From NCBI RefSeq assembly GCF_002443255.2, contig NW_019211456.1, positions 47,614,486-47,678,485 on the forward strand: 64,000 nt of DNA, given 5' to 3'. Both the position numbers and the translations under genes were made by a program. The notes under the pieces are model-generated. The model was not told the DNA's origin, made no database searches, and was given only the letters and a program-made list of their open reading frames with translations. Positions within the stretch are counted from its first letter, which is position 1. Every line of letters begins with the position of its first letter. The stretch is from Varroa destructor. Taxonomy: Eukaryota > Arthropoda > Arachnida > Mesostigmata > Varroidae. Shown one piece after another: positions 32,564 through 43,195 of this stretch.

Positions 32564-35500
32564 TTACAAGTATTATTATAACAGTCGCGGTGGAGATTGT
32601 ACTCCATCTCGTGTAATGACTAACGGCTGTTCCGGACGTAGAAATCGCCAAGCATTTAGCGGTGGTTGGTGGTCAGGTGATTGTACCTTGGCTGACGAAG
32701 CCGTACTGTTGACGGCGGCGACGCTGCTGATGGCGATGGTAACCATAGGGCTAGCGCATCGCAGTTCGATGTACGAAACGCGCAGCGAACACGGCACCGA
32801 GTGCCCCTGAAGAAGTCAGCGGTTACTGAGTTGGGCAAGGGCAACTGTACGCACGGGCACGCCACACTGGACACACACTTCTTTTGCGTCCCGTTGTCGT
32901 CAAGCAAAGAGTGGCGTCGCTGGTGATTAGGATGATGATTATGATCATGGTAATGGTGCTGGAGTAGACTGCATGCAGCTGGTGCTGCTGTTTCGGAAGC
33001 AGAATGTCAGCTGGAATCTGCGCATTAGATAGATTTTTAATAATATAATGCGGTACGATGTACATAAATAATTTATGTAAAGACTTTCGAAAAATTAACA
33101 CTTTAATAGAGATGTATGAAAGTAAACAGATTCACATTGTGCTAAAGAACTTGTACTAGAACTTTTTGTACATCTGTACTGTTAGCCATAAATGTTAGGC
33201 ATATAGATCTAGATAAGCTACGTTAGGAATTAGCTAGAAGTTCATTTGCGCGTCTTTCGGAAAGCGACAGGTACACATGATAATGATAAAAAAAAATATC
33301 TAGAAGATTCAGGGAATAATTGATCTGTATAAATAAAAGTTTTCATGTTTAAACAGAGGTTATACAAATGTTTCCATTTTTTTGTTAACCTAGTGGGTAT
33401 GGATTTTTGGGTATTATCGGTTTAAGAACTATCCTCTAAACAGCTTACACTGAGCCTTTTCATCGATATATATATTTGTCAAAATAACGCTTGGTATATG
33501 TGCATTATTCCAGTGACCAAGAATGTTTTTGATAGGCTGATGCGTTTATGCCTTGTCTGAATATCCGTAGCTATAGTCGAATATTGTCCGCGTGGTAGAA
33601 ACCCAAATGTGGGACTCACTTCAATCAATGTTGATGAAATTGTACCCGCGAAACCACTATCCCTATGTTTCCCTAAAGAAATTCGCTGGATATCACCCAT
33701 AGATGATTACGCCATTATACATTATAAGGACTACGCGAAACGAGGAGATAATTGAACAACCAGTGAATGTTTTGCTAAGTAAATTCACGATAATCATAAA
33801 AACAAACTTTACGTTTGTAGAATTGAGCACTTCTCGGTTTTTAGTCGTAAGACGCAGTACATACGACGCGTATACAATGTACAATCAAATTGGCACACTT
33901 AGGAGATACTGGCTTGGAGTATTTTTGCTGCGAGCCGATCGTTAACAGCGAGACGACCCCTTAAGATGTTTGAGCAGCGTTAGAAAGATGGCGCGTTAAG
34001 CTTTTCAGTGCTACCTTTTCAGTGTGATAGACTGCCGTAATATCAGCAAGTAATTTCATGCATCCGAAGATCTGATCAGAACAAACCTCTATCCGAGGGT
34101 GTCTTCGTGCATATGAGACGAAAGTTGTCGTACTGAAACGTACTGCTATGTCGTCGAATAGCGTATATCGTACAAACGCAGGACGAGCCACAACGAACCC
34201 AGCTCAACCTAGAATATAGCCTTCCGTTCCATGATCGTTGTATTTAAAACTACTGGCAGGGGGCCGGGCTAGGATTCTCCAGTTGCAAACTAAAGTCAAG
34301 ATCCATATGTAAGCTGGCGCTACTACGCGTAGCCGTGCGCGCCTGTGAGATGCCCATATGGGTGGCACTCGTTGTGCTGTCGGATCAAGCGCAAATCGCA
34401 CGGGTGCTCGTTATACTGGCTCTATGGCTGACCAGGTCGGGATTCTTTTCGATTCTTTGGGTATGAGGCAAACCAGTCCAACTGTGGTTGATGCCAGTTG
34501 TGGCCAGTTACTCTGCCAATTGGGATTTATTTATTGTTTTATTAGCCGGCGGCGGCAGAGACAGTGAATTCGGTGACGCACTCACTTGATCACTCAGATG
34601 TCACAAAGAGCGCCGCTATCAGCGTTCCGCTATCATCGGCGAGGGACGCGGCTGTGCAGACCACGCACGCCACACCATGTATTGCCTGCCTCGACTCACA
34701 GGACGCGACTCACTACTTCAACAGGTCAGCTCGTTCGTTCCTTCCTTCCCGGTGTCTCGCTGCTCGAGACGAATTGCTCCAGCAGTTGCGCCTGGGCACC
34801 CCAACCGGTCACCCCCATCAGTGTACAGGTTTCGACCATTTTAAAACGATTGCCGATGACGAAGTTCTTTAGCAGCTTCCTTCTCAACAGGGTCGCCTCT
34901 GATCGAATTGATTTTAGTAGCACTAGTAAACGTATCTTAAGAAGTCGTCGTTGTATATTGTGCCACGCTGTCGTCATCAGATTGTTTTAAAACAGCAATT
35001 GGTCGTCTATTGATCGTACGACGTTTGAACTGTTTGGCGTTTCTTGGTGAATTCGTGATGACCGACGGACACGAAACTGTTAGATCGGCGCTGTTAATGG
35101 TTGCATACCGCGTTCCGTAATGCCTGGCTTTGTTATAAAGTATTACAAAACGACTGTGATAATTCTTACACCTATTATATGGCCCTCCCTTGTCTTGAGT
35201 TGAATTTTACATAATAATAAAAGAAGTCACAATAAACATTCACATATCCCAAAGAAACACTCGTTTTTGTTTCAACTCTACACCGGAAAATTTCCGTATC
35301 GGTTTTCAACAAAGCCTTGTTTATTAGGTCTTAAGTCACATTTTCAGGACCAATAGATACTATAAGTAATGATTTACACCTCAATTACTAGATCAAGTCA
35401 AGTATAAAAGCGGGCCTAATCAGAGGTAAATAGTCCTAAAGCCTATGACTGATTTAAAGCCTTCGTTTTGGATTGGGAAAGTTGATACAGATAGCGGATC

Positions 35501-38500
35501 AAGTTCGCCCGTAATATGAACTATCAATTGAATTTGGAACGGATCGAGATAGCGTTCAATTAAACGTGACCCTTTTAATTAAGGCTCTTGTCAATCACAT
35601 CGCTGGATTAATAGACTAGTCGCTATAGAACTCGAACAGAGCAGGTCTGATCCTATTTATTAGGGTACGGTATACGTAATTTGCCTAAAATACATAACTC
35701 ACGATTCCGTATCGTTATTACTATTAAAGTAGGCTTTATTTCGGAGCTGTACAGGTTACATTTTATACACGACCATAGATATATCTAATTATATTATTAA
35801 AAGGAACTCTGCAGTGACGGAATGATATCGACGCGATAGAAACAGACTAAGCTTCAATTTATTACATAAACCCCTGTTAGTGTAAGTCCCTATTGTAGCT
35901 CTAATGTAAAACAATCTCAATATTTCCATGGTTCTTAGTTACACAAATTTCCTGGATAGCTATGAATTTATTTTCGACAAGTCACTTGCCTAACATCTGA
36001 GTTGCGTACAAGCTTGATTACGGTACATTTTCAGATCGACGCGTCCGTTTTTGTTTCTATCACGGTATTACTGCAAAAAGAACAACATGAGAGTAGGGGT
36101 CGTCGTGCAGTTAATCTTATGCAGTTAGGAGACAATTTAGAGCATATCAGCCAGCGAGTAATGTGATGATTTTATGGTTATTGAGCTGGTACGCCCTCAC
36201 CTCTGAACACAAAAGGTCCGCCTCCAGGGCGGTCGAACAGGTCCCTCCGTGTTGATGTAGCGACGCAGGTGAACGATACGGGATAGGTCCTGACTGCTGT
36301 GTGACAAAATCAGCATTTGACCAAACAGGTAAGAAGCTGGGTTCTCGTTAACATAAGTCAACGTGGAAAGGCAATAATAGAGAGATTTGACTAATAAAAC
36401 ACCAATCAACTGTTACATCCTCTACTGCGTGAAATATAAACATCAACGTAATGCTATTTAGGATTCAATTGACGTCGTTCTAGAAGTGCTGAAACAACAA
36501 AATCAGCCTGCCCACCTCCCATGTTAACAACCTTCAACTAAAGGATGTTGTAAAGTTCATGAACTGTCACAGCGGGACAGTGTCTCTATCAGGCAAAGAA
36601 GAAGTACGGATTCTTGGACGTTAGGTTAAATCATCCCTATTTTTCGCTTGAACTTACGTTGAGGCTTCCTTCAAACTGAACGTTACGTGTCTGCGATGGT
36701 CTTAAGGAAGCCACACTGTAATCAGTGGGATGCAGGATATGGCAAAGAAATATCGGACGATGCATGCCAGGCTCATACTTGGCAATTTCTACACTGGATC
36801 CGCACAAGAAGTGGCCGGTATACCTTACTGAAAGTTACATAACGTGGGCTTAAAACTACACTTCACAGAAACAGTCCACGACGATCATGATTAGCATGGA
36901 AGAAGATGTAATAAATGAGCCAATGAGATAATCGGCTCCTATCATCGATCTGTTTCTGTCGACCAATGAAAACCATAGCTTGACGCTAATACACTTTAAA
37001 GTCACTCAATCCAAAATTTTCTGTACGTCGTAAGTTGTCCAATCGGACGAATTTATTAAAATGAAGAGAACGCAATACGGGGGTTGTTGTCAAGCGCCGA
37101 TTTATCCAATTGTCATGTCAAGTATAAACGTACTGAAGTGACCTATTAGAGACGAAGTTCCTCTGGCTGAGTCGTGTACGACAGATGCCTATGACATCCT
37201 GTGATGAACATATAGCCAGCACGAATATTTAAATGACGTAACCAAACATTGCCCGTTGATTTGAAGCTTTGTATACTTGAGCTGTTAAATTGAAGCGCCA
37301 TAGGTAGACAAAATATCTAGGCCCGAATTGGTACCGAGAAGGTGTCTCTCTACTCTTTTAGTGGCTGAGCTTTTTGTCACTATGCATTATAACAATAATT
37401 TTATCTGGTGCCTTGAGTATAGGTAAAAAAAACATACTAGCGTTGATTAATTGTAAAAATACGATTTTTTTTTGCAGCATCTCAACGTTTAGGTTCGCAG
37501 TGGTAAAAAAGGGTCGACATCGACTGTTTTCTAGGTAGCTGTGCGTTATAAATTCAAATAAAATCAGACGTCACTGATACTAGAACTCAAAATTCGTGGT
37601 TTACAGTTCGGCTCGTTACCTATTTCGACATAAAAGCAAAAAAAAATTCATCCTCGGAAATAGCTCGCTAAATTAGCCTTGCCTGGGCATCATTGTTTTT
37701 TTCACGACAGAATAAAAAAGCGTGTCTTTGCTGCCTGCCCCTTGCTGCTGGGTCAAGATGATTCGCTGTCTATCTTTTAGGTAAAATATATACATTTAAA
37801 GGACCTTTAGACGAGCATCATTAACTGGACAGCGCTAGACAGATGTGAAGCGCGCTATCCGCAAAAACAAATAGCCAAACATCAGAAGCGCTACGAAGAC
37901 TAAAGTTCAGCATTTCATATATACCGGAATATATTACCAATAAGAAGTTTTCGTTAGAAATGCCACTTACCCAGCAGGCGAAACGAGAGGGCAGCAAGAT
38001 AGGCCATCAGGTTTTTTCTGGAACTTTAGTTAATCATTCGTTATAGTTGTACCTTTCATCTTATTGCAGGTACAGCATATGGCAGCAGTGAAGCATCTAT
38101 CGGCTCCATTTAATTTGTGATATTTTTTATAAAATTCTGTTCCACATGAGTAATAGACATATGAATGCCACTCAAATGCATCAGATACGGAAAACGATAT
38201 GATACAAAGCACTAAATATGCCGTTGCTTCTTTTTCTGCCGTTAATTCTCCATTTGACAGTGACAAAAGCTCAGCCGGTCTTAATGTCGTTTCTGTGTTC
38301 AATATCAGCAGCGCGCAGTTGGAGACGCAGAAACGTCATAAAGCGAAAGCGAACGGTGGCGTTGGCTCTACCACGCAGTCTTTTACTTGTCGAGCGGGAA
38401 TCTCTTGCTCTACACGCTCAACAGCATCTCCTCCATGTCGTACGGCCTATCGGCCTAGATCCTATCATTCTTAGCTGTCGAACTTTCCCTCAGCGAAATG

Positions 38501-38774
38501 AACATGATCTGAACGATATCGTTCTTGTGTCGCCTGTCACCGAACCAGCCACTATCGCCGCCAAAACTACCGTACTAGGATGTAACGAATCGCAGGCGCA
38601 GCCACGTTTAACGTAAGAGGAAATTTCCGTCAGTGCCGACAGGAGAAACACACGACAAAAACACATGTAAGATAGCAAACAGTGAGATGCCCCTCAACTT
38701 CAGGCTCGTACCAATACCTGCTGAAGCTAGTTCCCTCGCTACGAACTGTCTATGCTAAAGATCCTCATTGCCGG
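32564..38774. other. Gene-free stretch
   Basis: No supported gene. Several protein-like but unidentified frames occur, for example minus 33961-34207 (76 codons plus an upstream extension, no ATG at its start), minus 33479-33700 and short plus frames near 36530-36630. The interval 35.0-36.1 kb is AT-rich and featureless. A 14-bp perfect palindrome GAACGATATCGTTC lies at 38511-38524. Confidence 0.4.
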
Positions 38775-38799
38775 GATGATGATGATCGTCATCATCATC
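38775..38799. repeat. Inverted GAT/ATC triplet repeat
   Basis: GATGATGATGA (38775-38785) and TCATCATCATC (38789-38799) are exact complements around a 3-nt centre. This is the same kind of arrangement as the CTG/CAG inversion at 7492. Confidence 0.8.
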
Positions 38800-39046
38800 A
38801 GCATCACATTAAACATCGGAGCGCGAATCGAGAGGAGAATCTCGTAACGTGTAGTCAATTCGCTACCGGTAGGGGGCATAGACGTCGGGTCCTTGTCGAG
38901 AAAAGGTCGAAAAGTACCATTGCTAGCCGACGACACGGTAGACTCTTAAGACGGCGAAGAACAAAACGACGTTAACTGCGGAACATCATCTCAAAATCAA
39001 CGACAGCCAAAGCAGCATAAAGTTAACTGACATAACGCTTGCCAGT

Positions 39047-39067
39047 CAGCAGCAGCAGCAACAACAA
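39047..39067. repeat. (CAG)4(CAA)3 microsatellite
   Basis: Four CAG units run into CAA units. Confidence 0.8.
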
Positions 39068-39456
39068 CGTAACAGGCCTGTAGCTGATCCTACTCAAAAA
39101 TGCTGAGCTGTCCTATACATGCACAGGTTCTCAAAGAAAACGTAGACCCCCATCATTACGACACATGGACGGCCCACTATGACGTGGAAGCTGTTGTCAG
39201 AGCACGAGTGACCAGATGAAACAGCGGAACTATTTAGCAATTAATGAACTATGAATCTGCACAGCATGAAGTGTTTGTCGGCTCACGTGAAAGCTAGAGC
39301 TTACCATGATGATGGTGGAATAGATTTAGGACGTACATAGTTCGAAATTAAATGGGAAATGTTTAACCTACAGTAAAGGTAACGAGCGAATGTTATGGCA
39401 AAGTAAAGGCTAGAGGGACGTTAGAAAGCAGAAGACAGTTCGCTTTAAACTATTTC

Positions 39457-39458
<2 letters not shown>

Positions 39459-39507
<49 letters not shown>
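39459..39507. repeat. (TA)n microsatellite, 49 nt
   Basis: An uninterrupted alternating TA tract about 390 bp upstream of the candidate gene starting at 39893. Confidence 0.95.
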
Positions 39508-39509
<2 letters not shown>

Positions 39510-39892
39510 ATATCTAATTTGTCGTTTTATCGAACAATCAGTTTCGTTATCATCGATACGATCCAGAAGTAAATTTGACAACATTTGCGCTCAAACGAAG
39601 CAGGGCAATAATTATAATTGCGGGCTTGATAAGTACTGGCAGGTAATGTATACGTTATCTTCTTTAATATTTCAATATATAGATATATAATAAAAGTGAA
39701 TTCGTTCCCTATTGCGTTGGCAAAGAAGATAACACGAATGCTCGCCCCAAGCGTCGTCGTCTTTCCGGTGGCGTCTGCCATATACAACACTTACGACTTA
39801 TACCACAAGAAAAAAGAAATAGAAATCAAGTAAGCAGACAGGGACCACCCCTGGCGAGTCGTAACTCTGGTCGTGCCAAATGTCGTATCGCA

Positions 39893-40589
39893 ATGGCTTC
39901 GTTCGTCCGCCTGCCTTGCTCCCTCCACCGTTTGTTGATAAGCGCTTCAAAAGATCGCGCGAAGGAAAACCCAAATAATAAAGAAATAGGAAAACGACGA
40001 AAAAGACGTCAAGATGATATCAGGTGAGAACATGTCGTTGACTCGTCATAAAATCACATGTGGCAATATATGCGCACACACACACACACACGCACAGACC
40101 CCTAAGCAAACAAACGACTACAACAACAATGATATTATGTACGGCCGAAGTACTCAGATCTCAATCCGTCGGGAAGTTTGTCATCACGAGCTCATGTCAA
40201 CTGGTTCTTGACGGTTCATTTTAAGGGCTACTTTGATTCGTGTGTATACTGACGGCTTACCCATCAATATAACCGCTGTGTTAGTTTACAGGTAAGTGAT
40301 AAGGGTCTTCTATCGTGATCAGCCACTCAATAGACAGCTCCATGCGGCATATGTAATAGAAAATAGAAAAAAATAGCACACAAGATAAGGAGAGGGACGA
40401 CTGTACGTCATGGACTCAGATATTGCGTTTTCATCCGACGGGCAAAATGCCCCCCGCCCCATACGATAATCAGCTGTTTTTCTGTGTAGATGTCTTATTG
40501 ATGCTTTTGTTTCGATGCATCAGCGAATGCATATTTATCGAACACGAGACTCTTTGGTACGATACCCCAAAACTTGTATCAACCTATAG
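39893..40589 (+). CDS. Candidate three-exon small gene (98 aa), unidentified
   Basis: No homologue is recognised. Exon 1 is 39893-40023, with an ATG in good context (G at -3 and +4), ending at CAG|GTGAGA. Exon 2 is 40226-40291, after TTTTAAG and ending at CAG|GTAAGT. Exon 3 is 40490-40589, after the strong acceptor TTTTTCTGTGTAG and ending in TAG. All junctions are phase 2 and the spliced frame stays open for 98 codons. The introns would be 202 and 198 bp. The predicted protein begins MASFVRLPCSLHRLL, with few acidic residues early on, and carries a basic KRRKRR cluster near residues 34-39 that could be a nuclear signal. A short hydrophobic stretch with an N-I-T sequon lies in the exon 2 part. 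I assembled this by hand from many possible sites, so chance is a serious alternative. The exon 2 acceptor is weak and no nearby AATAAA was seen. Confidence 0.2.
40075..40090. repeat. (CA)8 microsatellite
   Basis: Eight CA units, inside the first proposed intron of the candidate gene above. Confidence 0.85.
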
Positions 40590-43131
40590 GGTGACCTTTA
40601 TGCATATATATCATAACTCGGTACATCCAAAATTTCCATTGACAATTTCGTTACCTATTTATGCGCACTGCTCGGTTGTAATCCTAGCTTACGATTTGTT
40701 CGGAATAACTTATCCGCCATTGAGGGCAACGTGAGTTTGCCTGCTGACCATAATCCATTGGACGATTGTTAGTTATCTCCTATCTGCGCGGGTTACGATT
40801 AGCTGCTACAGACAACTGTGACTTTTCTAAACGTATTCGATATTTCACCTTGAAACAATGCCACGTAACATCGGGCGGTACAATACAAGTACGCAGGATA
40901 CTGCTAACGCTGAAGTTATTGCGAGTCGGACAAGGAGATAGGTTTGCCACCCATGTGAGGGCTGCTTGTGTATCCGGTACAATGGGTGAGTCCAGATGTC
41001 AGGCTAAACTAATTTTGCTGCCGGCGGCGGAAACGAGAATACAAAGTAAAAAAAACTGTCATGTTGTAGGGGCATTATCGGTTGGATAGGACACACTTAT
41101 TTCCACACGTAGACGTTAGCTCATAGCTGAAAAAGAGGTGATCGGTTGGTGTCCTCATCACCGGTAGCTATTTCGATCGACTAAACGCGCGTCGACTCTG
41201 TAGCCTAGCTAGATTTTGCCACCGCTATACACGAGACAAGTTTCAATCTTTAGCCAATGCTAGACGAGGAGTTTAAGCGCTGCGTACAGTCTTGCTGGTG
41301 CCAATCCACGTAGATATTCATTTATCCAGGCATCGAAGCCCTTCATTTCGCGCTATTGAGCTTTAAGCTGAATGTAACTCGCTAATTTCGTTTCAAAATT
41401 TGCCCCTGCAATTTGATCGAGTATACGTGTACTGTGAAACAGCTGCCGCCGCCGCCGCTGCCGCCGCCGCCGCTGCCGCCGCCGCAGTCAGACATTGGAC
41501 GGCGGTCACACGCTGTTTCTGACAGAGGCAAAACGTGTGCGGACAAAGAATGGCTGGACACACGCAGGTGGCCGATGAACGATCATGCTCGGTGGCATAA
41601 AATGCTATCTATCTTACAATAGCGCGTCGTTCAGGAAAAAGCTGAAGGTTTCTATTTCCAAATGTGTAACATCGTTCTTTACTTACTTATTCATTTTGAG
41701 GTTATTCATTTATAAAAATTAAAGAAAAAAAGCTGTCTACCATCGACGACGTACTCATTAAGTAGGATTTAAAGAAGACCAGATCGACAGGCGAAACGGT
41801 CGATCTAATGTGCATTGATAGAAAAATGAGTGGATTTCGAGGAGTGTGGTAGACATTTGCCAAACATGTTGCAGGCCATTTGTAAGTAAAATAATAGATT
41901 TTTGCCATGATAGCTGCCAGAAGTGTAGCGTTCAGCCACTATCTTGACGTGGGGGGCCTTCCATCTTCTGAGTAACGTCTTGCTATTTGTTGTAGTTCGA
42001 TCATCATGTTACTCTGTGTGCTTTGTTGCGTACCGATAGAAAACTGACCTAGATTGTCCACAACGAAAACTTTTCGGTAATGTTCCGTCCTAGGACGAAG
42101 AGATGATACAGATCAGAGCATCTGGATAGCTGTTGAATGGTGCGTATTTATCTACATAGTATAACTATGTGACACGGTTAGGTAGGCGGCATCTTCGCAT
42201 GTGTATAGTAAACGGAACTTCAGAACATGATGATTTTCGACATAAGAGCGTGCCCCACGTGGGTCTGTTCTTAACCTGCTACTTCCCACACGAGGAGTTC
42301 TAGCTGCACCCAACGCTTGAGATCTACTAATATATTTCTTTCGGCTGCGTAGTTATGAAGAGAAACCAGTTCAGAATGCCATCAAACGATACAGTCTAGC
42401 ATTTACTTGCCCTAAAACACATAGTCTAGAGCAGGAAGAAAAATCCGTCTTCGAATCGTCGTTTTACACGCTTTGGCATAAGCGGTGCCTACGGCACGGA
42501 AAACAGGCGATAAACCGATGCAGGCATCTTCGCGCCGTAGGTTTGCTAAGAGCCACCACGACACCAAAGGCAGAGACGTTAGACGCAACAGCAGCGTCAA
42601 TACCAGCACCATCATACCTTTCGTTCAAGTATATCGTGTCGTAGATGGCTGAAATAACCCACGCCCTGGTCGAAACCACCGAAGTCCATACAGTCCATAT
42701 GCCACCTAATACTTAGTCGCGACGCAGTCGTCGAGACTCCGGCGACGCAACTCGTATCTTATTGCTATCTGTCCCTATGCGCGAGTGTAGATCGGAGACA
42801 ACAGCTGTTTTTTAGTGGGAAAAACCGCAATTTCTAATGATGAGCTCTGAACTGACTCAAGTGTGCCATGTGCGGCACCTTACGGTAAAGTGCTGCTGCA
42901 TCTACAAGTATGCTTATCGTGGATGCACCAGTTTACACATAGTGTACGTTACTGTCGTACTATGATGTTGGAAAATACGGAGAGAAATGCATAGGTCCTG
43001 CCGTGTGCCGGGATTTAGACAAGGTCTGACGGGCTAAACCGACGATGCGTTTCGTATGATCTAGTAACGCTACTCACAGCATAGACAGAAAAGCGCTACG
43101 AGTGATTATGTCCGATTGTGCATTAGAATTA
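40590..43131. other. Gene-free stretch apart from a minisatellite
   Basis: No supported gene. It contains the 15-bp minisatellite at 41443. The open frames at 40766-41089 (+) and 42412-42679 (-) have no recognised motif. Confidence 0.4.
41443..41484 (+). repeat. 15-bp minisatellite encoding Leu-Pro4 repeats if translated
   Basis: Two copies of CTGCCGCCGCCGCCG and one copy truncated by a triplet lie in tandem. In the plus frame open from 41386 to 41622 this gives LPPPPLPPPPLPPP, a polyproline layout like profilin or SH3/EVH1 ligands. The rest of that frame (ending ...HKMLSILQ) is not recognised and has no ATG upstream, so it could only be an internal or terminal exon. Without that evidence I call only the repeat. 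Confidence 0.8.
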
Positions 43132-43195
43132 ATTAAGATTCATGCAAACCCCATCGTCCATTGATAGTGGACAATGGGATTTGCATTAATTTAAT
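43132..43195 (-). ncRNA. Pre-miRNA-like hairpin, better paired on the minus strand
   Basis: The core arms are 43142-43160 and 43168-43186: 17 of 19 positions are Watson-Crick pairs around a 7-nt loop. A further 8 bp (one 1-nt bulge, one mismatch) extend the stem to 43132 and 43195. The two imperfect positions are C-A clashes in plus-strand RNA but G-U wobbles in minus-strand RNA, so the minus transcript would be paired throughout the core. A 64-nt single hairpin of this shape fits the size of animal pre-miRNAs. I do not recognise a known mature sequence. A small inverted-repeat transposon relic is the main alternative. Confidence 0.4.
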
